Source of the DNA: Loxodes magnus
Lineage: Eukaryota; Ciliophora; Karyorelictea; Loxodida; Loxodidae
Length of the DNA stretch: 64,000 bases
NCBI GenBank assembly: GCA_946699065.1
Contig: CAMPDV010000089.1
Coordinates: 186,001 to 250,000, forward strand
Direction of reading: 5' to 3'
Below the pieces are notes generated by a model, which was not told the origin of the DNA, did no database searches, and saw only the letters and a program-made list of their open reading frames with translations. This document shows positions 48,330 through 59,236 of this stretch, in pieces. Numbering within the stretch: the stretch's first letter is position 1; every line of letters starts with the position of its first letter. Position numbers and translations under genes: made by a program.

Positions 48330-48942
48330 ATGGAAGAAAAAGATAAAAAAACTAAAGTTGTTATAACAGGAAGCTCAGGAGTAGGTAAAACTTCGTTGTT
48401 ATTAAGATTCTCTGAGAATAATTTTTAGGAGTAAAATCAAACGACTATAGGAATAGATTTTAAAATAAAAAAATTAGTAGTAAATGGAACCGAATTGAAA
48501 CTGTTAATCGTAAGCTTTTATATAGTGAGACACTGCTGGTTAAGAGAGGTTTTAACCTTAATATGCAAAATTTTATTATAATGCTCAAGCGATTATATTG
48601 GTATATGATATTACAGATAGATAATCGTTCTAATATTTAGAAAAGATAATAAAAATAATAGATGAGAATACTAGTGACCCTCATGTTAAGCTTTTGATTG
48701 GAAATAAATCAGAAAGAGAGAAAGATCGATAGGTAGATTTTTTAGAAGGATAAAATCTAGCAAACAGTTTATCTATATAATTCTATGAAACATCAGCCAA
48801 AACAGGAGAAAATGTTACAAAGGTGTTCTTAGAATTAGCAGAGAAAATAATATAAATGCAAGATTTTTAGTCGAATATGAGAACTGCTAGTTTTGTACTA
48901 AATGACAATAAAAAACGTGAACCAAGAAAAAATTGCTGTTAA
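48330..48942 (+). CDS. Rab-family small GTPase, 198 aa
   Basis: ATG at 48330 (MEEKDKKTKVV), one 16-nt intron at 48510-48525 (GTAAGCTTTTATATAG), TAA at 48940. P-loop GSSGVGKTS, switch I TTIGIDF, switch II WDTAGQERF, NKSE where Rabs usually have NKxD, and ETSAKTG for the G5 box. The C-terminus KREPRKNCC is a typical double-Cys prenylation tail, so TAA must act as a stop here. In WDTAGQ the W is TGA and the Q is TAA, which is the firmest proof of reassignment in the window. Closest in style to Rab1/8/18-type vesicle-traffic GTPases; the subfamily is uncertain. The Asp-to-Glu change in NKxD is conservative but may alter guanine affinity. Confidence 0.93.
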
Positions 48943-49569
48943 TTTTCTATTAATGATTTAATATTCAAGATTATTCTATTGATTAAACTCCAACAGTAGA
49001 AGAGCTTTTATAATCATATGCTATATAGTCTAAAATTGTTAAATTATTTAAATGAGCTCTGGTTTTATTAAATTTTATAGACTCTATATTTAAGTTAATA
49101 GAAACTAATGAAATTTATGATATAAATGACTTTAAATCCTTATCACTTTTTATATAATTGTTTTTATCTTTAACTGATTGAAGATAAATGAATAGCATAT
49201 TAGCAATTCTATTTCTTAATATATTTAAAAAGAATAGCTTTGCTTTTTTTTCTATTTAATAGCTACTTTAAATAAATTTTTTTTTAATCACATGCATCAT
49301 CAAACTAAAGCTTTACTTCAAATAGACGTTCAAATGATAAGCATTGATAGTTTCATATTTGCTAAAGGGGTGAAAATGTAAGTAACTCAAATTTGGACTG
49401 GATAACTATTTATTTACAATCACTTCATTTTAGTTCTAATGGATAAATAAGCTTTTTAACATAAAAATTAGAGAAATAGCCTGATATAGATTAGACTATC
49501 AATGTATTTTCTTTTTTTCTAAATTTATAACATTTTAAAAAAAATTATGCTGCAGTTAAAAGCATTCTA
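48943..49569. other. Intergenic between convergent genes
   Basis: AT-rich, nothing recognised. Confidence 0.6.
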
Positions 49570-51231
49570 TCAGGCTCTTTCATACACATATAAACCTGTT
49601 CTTCCCCATGACATTTTTACACGTAAGTTATATCTTAGGATAAAGTTTTCATCATTTCTAAAATTTTTCATCGTCATTATAAGGGTTCCTTTCTTTAAGA
49701 GTTTGCTCTTTTCCTGGATTTCGTTGATGAGCTCATCTGGGAAACAGATTGAACTGGTAAAGATAATATCAGCATCACTCCAGTCCTATTTTGTCATATC
49801 GTTATTGAAAATTTCGATTTGATTGCATTTAAAATAGTTTTCCTTTTGTTGGTCTATATTTAAACTCTTTTCTGGGTACGTAATTGAAAAGAATGTTTAT
49901 ACGTTTTATTTGGATAAGGAAAATAATCCTTCTAGCATTTCAACTCCTTTAACACTTTTAACATCTGGATATAGCAAACCACAGACTATCAGAAATTTTC
50001 CAGCTCCAGATCCAAGATCTCAGATTACTTAATGATTTTTTGGCTTTATGAACTCTAGAACAGGAAGAAGATTTGTAAAATCGATCTAAATAATTAGCTT
50101 ACTTCACCATATGTAAACTAAGACTAAGCTGTTAATTATAGCCTTTTCCTTTCTGATTAGGATACTAAACTTCCTTAGTCTAAACCTTTGAAAATGTCAT
50201 TAAAAACAGAGTATTTTTGCCATGTTTCTTTAGACATTAAATTATGTTCGTGTACCTCTGTTATTTTTATTTATGGGTTTGTATCTTCAGTAGTGAAATT
50301 CATTATTGATATATAAGCTACATTTTTACAGTACTTTCATTCATCAGTATCTACACATAATTTCATCATTTCTCCTGTTTTCTCAGTTATTTGAGGAGAT
50401 TAAGAAGTGGTTGAGGAATGATTTGTCTTTCTTGTGTAGTACTTCGGTAGACTCTTCATAAATGGATCTAAATCTACAAACTTTTCATTCTCAAATCCTT
50501 CTACCGAAGAAATTTGGGATTAAAAATTCTAATAAAATCCCTATATTTATGATTTACCATACTAAAAGTGTGCTCGTTAAGATTTGGATACATCACATAT
50601 TAACTGGCGAAAATTGCGTGATATCCAAATCCAGGTTCTATTTCAATCTATAGTCTTGACTCAGGTATATGCTGCAGTTCATACTAAAAGAACTATATTT
50701 CTTATGCCTTAAAGCTTGCTTTAAAAATTTCTCCATTTTATAAAGTTCTAATAGGGTCTGTTTAGTTAGCCTACCTGGAACTTTTTATGTGACTTTTATC
50801 AAGAATCTGTTTAGTCCTTATTTATATGGATTTATCGCAATGTAATAGACTCCTTTATGAAATTCAGGATCTGATGGGTGAATATCAACTCGATCTTTTC
50901 CTATATTATTCGATTTCCATGTATAATTACTACTGTCAACCTTAGGATCTATGTTGGAAATATACAAATCAGGATCAGAATCTTCATCGCAAGGTTCAGC
51001 TGTTATAGTCAATAGCAATTCAGTGCTTTCAACATATAGCATGTATCTTTTATACGAACCAAATAAACATTAGCCTAATGTTTCTGTGTTAATATCGATA
51101 ATTTCAAAATTAGTAGGAGTAGATTCTGGTGAGCTATTTTACGAAGACTGATTACTTGATTCCTATATTTACATCTTATCTTTTGACTCTTCCGCTTGAT
51201 TTTCAAACTGAGAAGTTTATCAAATTTCCAT
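49570..51231 (-). CDS. DOT1-like methyltransferase with N-terminal PPC-like domains, 536 aa
   Basis: ATG at 51231, TGA at 49572-49570 (followed at once by TAG). Three 17-nt introns at 50758-50774, 50541-50557 and 50086-50102 restore one frame exactly. Residues ~55-145 (DPDLYISNIDPKVDSSNYTW ... VDIHPSDPEFHKGVYYIAI) resemble a PPC-type beta-sandwich; ~150-230 (LQNGEIFKASFKAQEIQFFQ, LQIEIEPGFGYHA) look like a second. The C-terminal ~180 residues are a SAM-dependent methyltransferase of DOT1 type: FTYGEIDFTNLLPVLEF, WDLGSGAGKFLI, VKGVEMLEG, DWSDADIIFTSSICFPDEL, LLKKGTLIM. DOT1 methylates histone H3 Lys79, but protist homologues vary, so the substrate is inferred only. Trp before DLGSG is TGA. Confidence 0.82.
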
Positions 51232-52397
51232 TAGTATCTAAAGATAAAATTAAAGGATTTATTTTATAATTAAATAGCTTAATCTTCCATCATAATAAAT
51301 ATTAATACTATAACATTTGTAAATTCACCAATTCATTTCAATGCTTACTTGTCAACTTATAGGCAAATATTAGCCTTGCTTAGTCATAACTATCATTATG
51401 ATCTTAAAGTGATGAAGGTATTTTAATGCCTCTGATTAAGGGAATTAATATAGGTCTTAAATGGACTTTTGATGAGTTCTAGTTGCAAATGGTGGATTTA
51501 AAGTATAAATTTTACTTTTTAGATAGAATATTGAGAAGAATGTTAAATATAGCAAGCTTATTTATAAAGATCATTCTTTTTTGCTATTCTTAAATTAGTT
51601 AACAGTTAAAGAATGTAATTTGAATATAAACTTAGTTTATGGAATTAATTTTACTCGCATATCAAAGCAAATTTCGCAATTTCGTTTAGAATAGTTCAAA
51701 CGGAATTTTCTTTATATCTGGGATTTAAATAAAGCTGCTTGTCGTATTCTAAAATGAGATAAATTTTGCTAATTAATTTTAAATTAAAGCTTAAAGCTAA
51801 CATAAACAAACTTAGAAGAGTATTGGCTATATTGATAGTTTGTCTATTATAAAATGATGATGTCATTTACTAAATATAATAGAAGATTATATTAATAAGG
51901 TATAGAAGTTAATCTGTTTGTATTTTCTTCTTACTTTATAGTATAAAAAATTATACTTGAAGTGAAATTTCATGAATAAAGTAAACTTTAATTCTCCCTA
52001 ATTATTTTTAGGGGAAATAACCTTTTTAATAACTTCATTAGAAGTAAATAAAATTGAACAAAAGATCTAAAGTAAAACGACTATTAACCTTCACTTTTAA
52101 TAGTTGCTTTCTTGTTTACTTTACTTTATTCGTGCAAAACAGTCTTTTATGCTTCTTGAATTATATAGTTTATCTATTAGTACAAAGCAATTTATTTTTT
52201 CTGTTTATTATTCTTAATGACATTCTGTATAATTAACTTTAAACTAGGGAATAAAGCTTGTGGCAAAACTCTTACTCTACTTTATTTTAGTAATATTATT
52301 GTATATGTACTAAAGTAATTCCTTCTTTAGATTACATAGGTATCATGACATTACTTGTAGATTAGCATTTAGTTAAGAGTATAAGTAACTTTAATAT
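51232..52397. other. Intergenic, AT-rich
   Basis: Nothing recognised. Confidence 0.5.
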
Positions 52398-52664
52398 CTA
52401 CTTTATATGATTTATATAGGAAATTATTAAAGGATTTTCAATTTCAAAGATGGTATTAAAAAGGCAAAGTTTCTTAATCTTTTTTATTAATAATTTTAGT
52501 ATAAACCCAACAAGCAGAAGCTAAACTAGGGCATTTTCTGAAATTTAATGAAATGCTTATATTTAACTTAAGTTACTCTTCTCCATAAAATTTATCTTAA
52601 TATTAGTTTTAATCGAATGCCTCCTTTTAGGCTGTTTCCCTATTCTTTTGCTACTTTTATCCAT
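52398..52664 (-). CDS. Hypothetical small protein, 88 aa
   Basis: ATG at 52664 opens a basic segment (MDKSSKRIGKQPKRRHSIKT) and a helical stretch (SNLSQIQAFHQISENALVQL), to TAG at 52398 in frame. Composition is good for ~60 residues, then turns AT-rich and hydrophobic. It vaguely recalls small basic histone-fold-type proteins, but no motif supports that. An unplaced intron may alter the end. Confidence 0.33.
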
Positions 52665-53074
52665 TTTAGCAAAAGATAAAGTTAATTTGATAAAATAATG
52701 AGTCTATATAAGTATAAAGACGAGCTAGAAGCTTTAAATCGTTTCTTATCATATGAACTAGTCATGATTGTTTACTTTGTGTCATTGGCTAATTTTAAAT
52801 AAAATATACCTATTTTAAGTATAACTGATATATAGAGAAGTCTATCATAAAGATATTATAAAGTATCAATTAAATAGAAAGCATCTAGCAAAATCTATAA
52901 AGCATGCAATCAAATTTTTACCTCTTTTTATAGAAAAGTAACAAATACTAGTTAAAATATCTGGATATTGTTGATTAAGGTTAGATTAGAAGTTAGTTTA
53001 TAACTTCTATCATAAGAAGTAAGTTAATTAGTTAAAAGATAAATAGAATATTAAATAGCCTAAAGATTCTTATC
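52665..53074. other. Intergenic, AT-rich
   Basis: Nothing recognised. Confidence 0.5.
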
Positions 53075-54160
53075 TCATTTGTTATCCTTGTATTCTGGAT
53101 CCGCCACCACTTTGCATTTCTGCCATTTGAACCAGCTTTGTGACATAACTCCAAAGACAAATAAGTGGAAAATCATTAGGAATACTAGAGCGATTATGAA
53201 CATTCCTTTTCCTGGTGTGTTTTCCATGTTTTAGTAGTATGGTAAGATAATTGCCTTAGGAAAAACGTAAAGTCGAGTGTAGAAGTAAATGATCATAGTT
53301 AAGCCATAAACTGAGAGTTGAAAAGATCCCATTTTAAACTCAATTATGTATTTGAGGAAGTACAACCATAAATCGCAAATTGAGTGACATAGCAAAACTA
53401 TAGCATTATATCTGTGTATATTAACCATATACGAAGGAACTACAAGAACCATTGTAGTATTATGATGGAAAAGCATTTCTCAATAATCGTCTCTTTTGTA
53501 ATCAAATAAGACCATATTTGTAAAGGAGTAGAGATGATAGCCAGTTTCCCACAGGATATAAAAACGAACGTATTTGTCAGTATCAAAGTCTTAGAAGGGA
53601 TAATCTTTGTAAAATTCTTCTGGATTTCCATATGGAAAGCCCAGATCTATAGGGGCATATTTAGCATTTCATAGTATGTAATATCCCATAACGCTTGAAG
53701 CAACGAATACTAAAAACTTAAACAAGCACTAAATCATTTTCTAAGCTCTAAATTATCTTAATTTTTGGTCAGTTTTTTTAGGATCTACATATTTCAAGTG
53801 TAGATCATGTAAAGTAGAAATCATTAATTTCTTCATGCAGAAAAAAAACAAGCAGACATAAATAGAGATTTAAAAATCTGACCACTAAGGTAATGGATAA
53901 TCAGGTCGTTCCAGTCTTCTTTTCTCGTTTATTTCCATGATAGGCTTTATAAACATCATTTGAAAGATAAACACTATGAAAGTTCCAAAAGCAAAAAAGG
54001 TTTTTTTCAAGCTAAAAGGACGCTTTTCGTATTCCTAGATTTAGATTTTCTGCTTGTTTAGATAATCTGTAGTCGGCTTTTAGTTCGGCTTAACTTGTTA
54101 ACTTGCTTAATTGTTAACTGGCACCGAATACTGATTTTCCATTTTATTTTTTGTCAACAT
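53075..54160 (-). CDS. TLC-domain membrane protein (ceramide-synthase-like), 361 aa
   Basis: An intron-free frame from ATG at 54160 (MLTKNKMENQYSVPVNN) to TGA at 53077-53075. After a Gln-rich cytosolic leader come about seven hydrophobic segments (TFFAFGTFIVFIFQMMF, SIYVCLFFFCMKKLM, FLVFVASSVMGYYILW). The TLC core is clear: YILWETGYHLYSFTN, DYKRDDYWEMLFHHNTTMVL, SYMVNIHRYNAIVLLCHSIC, DLWLYFLKYI, and a last helix GKGMFIIALVFLMIFHLFV. The His-His and His...Asp arrangement matches the Lag1 motif of ceramide synthases (HH...H..D), which N-acylate sphingoid bases in the ER; other TLC proteins share the fold. Trp is TGA at ILW and DYW. The C-terminus is short and basic/acidic (WQKCKVVADPEYKDNK). 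Confidence 0.88.
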
Positions 54161-57100
54161 AACAATTCAAAAAATGTCAATAGGTGTTTATTATCACAGA
54201 GTGATTCTTTGTTTAGCTGTTAATTTTATAATTTTAAGAACTTTACAATCCTCTCACTATTTTTTTCTTAAAGTAATAAAAAAGTATATGTTCAACTAAT
54301 TTAAAGGAAAGCAATAATCAAGAGGTATGATTTGCTGTTGTTTTTCAAACGAACTAAAAATTAAAATTAAATTGGCATTTTCTGGAAATGCCGAATAAAC
54401 CATAAATACTTGATGCCTTATTGTTATCATTTCTATACCTTTTTTTTTCCTATTTCTATTTTAATTTCCTACTTTCATAATTCTCTCCTTTTATCTGATT
54501 CCGTTCCTAATCTACTTAAGTTCAATAAAATGAAAAAAGAAGACTTTGTTGCTTTAATCAAATATAGCAGGATTCCAATGTTGCAAAATCATTAGTTTAT
54601 GTCTAACTACGCATAAGTAATGTAACAACATTAATCCTCAATTAATAAAATAAAGAATAGCAAAACATGGAATTTTAACATACTTAGAAAGCCTATAGCA
54701 TCTAATAGTTGTATTAACTTTGTATATCAATCTAAGTAAATAAAACTAAAAGTTAAATTATTTAAATGATACTTTTATTGTTGATAATGACAAAAATATT
54801 TCTTAGAGCACCTAATATATTTAGTGATTCATATTTATTTGTCCTTAGTGCTTTTTAGGAATTTTTTCTTATCAGAAGATTGAATGGTTTTAGAGTTAGA
54901 TTGCTAAGATTGTATGATTAAGATGAAGAAGTTTGAGAGGAAAGTATTTATAAGTGTGTATTATTTGGTGAAATAGTGTGATATATGTTTTAGCTAAATC
55001 TGCCAATTGAAGATATAAAATATAAAGATATAAGGGGATTTTAGAACAATCCTTAGATTAGTCTATTATTAAGCCTTTTAATTTTTAAAGTATTATTAAA
55101 AGAAGTAAATATAAGGTAAGATTTCCGTGAAATAGCAAAGATTGAGAAAATTTAAGAATCTAAAAAGAGTAAAGAGGGGTTTTAAAACAATTACCGCTTG
55201 TATTGGCTGTGAGAAGGAAGAAAAATTAAATTGTAATTAAAAAAAATTAATATATCACTGTATTATGGACTAAACCTAATAGAAATTTTATATACAATGC
55301 TATTGAAAGTGGATATTTAAATTAACTCAAGCAAAGTGAAAGACATCAAATACCTATCAATTCAAAACCAAAATGAGATGAAATGAAATGAAATTTTTTG
55401 TCTCATAGCTTTTGATCATTTTAGTGAAATTTATGCCTATGAATAATAAAAGCATTCTTTAGGAAATTGAACTAAAGATTGCAAATAAAAAAACATAAAA
55501 TCCTAGTTTTAAAGTTAAATAAAATAGAATCTAAAATGTAAAAATTAAAATAATCAATAATTTGAATGTATAATAGAATATGTTCAATAATGGAATGCTA
55601 AAATAGGATAAGACAGATACCCAAATTATAAGTTAAGAAATAACCAAGATAAGCAAAAGCTATTTTTGTTAATCTAAGCTGATAATATTTTTTAAGGGAT
55701 AAGTAGCAATTTACTTTTAACATATCATTCCCAATATTCAATCATTATCACAATGATCTTTACAGAGTTAATGTCATTTTATCTAAACCTAGGTATTTAA
55801 AATACAAATTTAACTATAATGTATATAACATAATCTATTTTACCCTTTCTCAGCTTATCTCTGCTTGTCTGATGAGAGAATTATTGAAGTTTTAGCTTTA
55901 AAAGGCAGATGAGAAGAAGAAATTGTAATAAAAATGATAGCAAAATATATTTAAAAATTAATAAAAAGTCTAAGAAACTAAGCTTTAAAGGAGGAGAGTA
56001 TATTAAAGCATCAAAAAAGTTACTTCAATTTATCATTCAAATTATAGGTTAAAAAACTTATTTTTATATGAATAAAGCAAATAAAACAGAATTTTGATAT
56101 GCTGGTTGTTATTTTAGACTCAATCAAAAAAGGCAAAATTACTTAAAATTAATTGAAAGAAGAATGGTGAAATATAAGAAAATCTAGTATTTCAGATTTA
56201 AATTATTAGTAATTATATGATAATTACCACATTCTTACATAATTTATCACTAGATTATATGAAAAATCTAACGATATAGAAACACTGAAGATAGAAATGC
56301 AAGGTATTTAATTAGCAATAAATCATAGTACCTTCAAATTAAAAAATTAAATATAATACTTAAATTTCATCTCTTTAAGCAAAATTATTAATAACGATCA
56401 AATTTAAAAATCTTAATAACAAAAAAATATTTATATCTCAACAGTCACAAATCAGAAATAAAATAAAAAATTAAAATTCCATAGATTGTATCTTGATTCA
56501 ATAACTAGTTGAACATACTTTATTTGAACGCTAAATATTCTTGTAATTATTAGATCTTAATATATCATAATTAAGTTTATTTTATTATATGAACATATCT
56601 CTTTAAATTAAATCTTTAGTCTGACTATTCTAGTAAAATTTAAATTGTTGCTATAACTAAATGAGTATTAATCTGCCTTTTAATTTAGAATTATAACATC
56701 TAAATTACTGAAGAATTTATTGATAAAAAGATTTTTAAAATTGAAAATAGAGAGTTGATGTAAAGATAATTGAAGTATGATAATTTTTGGTTGCATTTAA
56801 TAAGAAAGAATCTAAAATAATGATTAAAGCAAAAGGTAGTTTAAATTGAATAGATTAGTTTGCTTAGATTAAAGCTAATCTTAGCTTTAAATCCTAAACT
56901 TCTAAACTAGAAAAGAATAAAAAGAATTTTCTTACAAGTAAAAGTTCTAAAGGATTAAAATTTGAGATTATTAATTTATTAATAGGAAATAAAAAGGAAT
57001 AGGAAAAGTAAGTATACAGTTTAGAAACTTACATAAAAGAGAAAAAAGGAAAACACTCAAATATAATAACTATAAAGGAAAAGTTTAGATAACTTTATAA

Positions 57101-57737
57101 TTATAACTGAAGAGTTATATCTTTCTTTATAAATGTAATATAAAACCAAATTACTAATTTTTCATTTTTAATCTAATTTTAAAGAATCTTAATTCAAAAA
57201 TTAAGTTTAAAGAGATTACTCAAAGTTGTTATAATAGTTATCTGTCTATTTAAGACTTATAACTAGCAGTAGAAGTATAAATAAAATTAAATATCGTATT
57301 AAAATTAACAAAAAGGAAAAGATCTTACATTTTGAATTTAATTAGCAAGGGTAAATTTAAATAATTATAATAAAATTTAAAATAATACCAAAAACTAAAA
57401 GCTTAAATTTTAAGCATTCGAAGCAAATTAATTATGCAATTTTCAATTAATAAGGTATAGCATAATTACTATGACTTGGAGTATTTTTTATAACTATCTT
57501 ATTTTTAATAAAGAGATATGGATAGCTTTATTATAACACATTAGCAACTGAATAGAAGAAATATAGCAATTCCTTCTTTTATAGGAATTTAATTACCTTA
57601 AACTATAAATGCTCATTATGTGTCTAGCGAAAAGTAATTTTGTAATATTGAAAGATCTAATAATTTTTTAGTTTGTATGTATTGAAATATTCGATACTCA
57701 AGTTAAATCAGAAATAATTAAATAATGTTGATCATGC
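54161..57737. other. Long AT-rich intergenic region
   Basis: A short stretch from 54530 reads MKKEDFVALIKYSRIPMLQN and a further ~40 reasonable residues, possibly a small gene or exon. The rest shows nothing recognisable. Confidence 0.4.
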
Positions 57738-59236
57738 TTACAAATCGCTTCTTATGATTTTTTTAAACTCCTCAAAATCAATAGATCCTGTCTAATTAAA
57801 GTCTGCCATTTTAAACATCTTCATCAGATTAGGATCATTTTTCATTCCCAATGCTTGAGCGAAATCAGTTGGAGTAATTGTGCCTGTTTATTTCTAAATG
57901 AACAAATTACGTAATCAAAGAAGCGGAATGCTTATTACAAAATTTCATCATTATTTTAAATTTTGTCTGCTAGAACTGATGTTAAATACTCTGAAGTATT
58001 ATAAGCATTACCTGAAAACGTAATCGAATCTTATTTTTATTTTCCAAGCTTTAGGAAAAATTCATCTATAACTTTGTTTATGACTTATTTCTTTACATTA
58101 GAGACCTTTTACTATAACATTCATTTTAGTTCTTTCCTCTCTATACTTCCTGTCCCATCAGAATCTATGCATCTAAAAAATGCTTCAGATTCGATTTTCA
58201 TTTCTTAATTAGCAAATCTTTCTATTATGAATGCATATGCCATTATTTTCCATGGATTCATTTTATTAAATTTTTGGAAGCTTGTCAAAATTGAGTAGCA
58301 ATATTCCATAGAATATTAGTTTTGTTACCCTGATAACTATAAATTCCTTTTCTAAGCTTCATGAGGCGAAATTCGTGATTTAGGGTCCGTTTTTAGCATA
58401 TTCATAATGAGATCAACATATTAGCTATCATATTTAGATAACTAATTTTAGAAAAGTTTGTAAACGTTAAAGTTGGAATCTGCTAGTGATTTTAAAATTA
58501 TCTCTTCACTTGGTCAAATTTTTACGAATTCTTCTCCTACCAACATTCTCAAAGCTATAATACCTATAGATCAAATATCAGATTTACTATCTATCAATTA
58601 ATGCTTCTCATTGATTATTTCAGGAGATTCATACATATATTTAGTCGCGCTTTCTTACTCTGGAAACTCTTTTGTTATCATACAAGTTGAAAATTACTAT
58701 AAAGCTAAGTACTTTAAAGAGTTTATTTTTCTTAGTAGAATCAAATTAGGATTTATTTATCTGTGTGTTATCTCTTTTTCACTTAAAAAGCAGACAGCAG
58801 AAAGCATTTGGTATAAGAACTATTTAACATCTTCTAAACAAAACTTCCATTTCATTTACTCTGCGTATTACTCAAATGAACTACCTTCACAGTGTTCAAG
58901 TATAAGAAAGCAGTAAGGAGGTTCAATGAAGTATTCATAGATCTTGACAAAGTTATTATGATCTATGAGCAATAATCTATCCATCACATCCTAAAAGACT
59001 AACAAACTAAGTTAAGGATTAGCTCTAATTATCTTAGCCACTGAAAGCTAATCTTTCTAGTGCTTAGAAAATATCTTTAGTATTTAAACATTCTTTCTCT
59101 AATGAATTATAGCGTTCTATTATGCCTTTTAGTAGCAGATTTCAAACATTTCCTAGTTCCTTTTAACAAAAACTTTTGGCTCATATTAAAATATACCTCA
59201 ATTTTTATGGTCTCTGTGAAGACAACAGCTTCCCAT
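57738..59236 (-). CDS. N-acylated CDPK-like pseudokinase with EF-hands, 493 aa
   Basis: ATG at 59236 begins MGSCCLHRD, a consensus for N-myristoylation with adjacent palmitoylation, as in many CDPKs. One 17-nt intron (57894-57910, GTAATTTGTTCATTTAG) and TAA at 57740-57738 give exactly 494 codons. Residues ~75-335 are kinase-like (NNFVKIYEYF, YCFLILEHCEGSSFEQY, SPEIINEKHQ, KSDIWSIGIIALRMLVGEEF), but the catalytic loop is HRQINPNLILL (Asp to Gln), no DFG is seen, and no Gly-rich loop is present, so it is probably inactive. The C-terminal ~140 residues hold EF-hands: DSDGTGSIERKEL, DYKQTGTITPTDF, ADFNQTGSIDFEEF. The first looks calcium-competent, the others degenerate. Likely a calcium-responsive membrane scaffold. 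Confidence 0.85.

Noticed and set aside
58611-58916. Plus-strand 101-codon ORF
   Set aside because: Antisense to the CDPK-like kinase region, whose frame is fixed by motifs and exact codon arithmetic.
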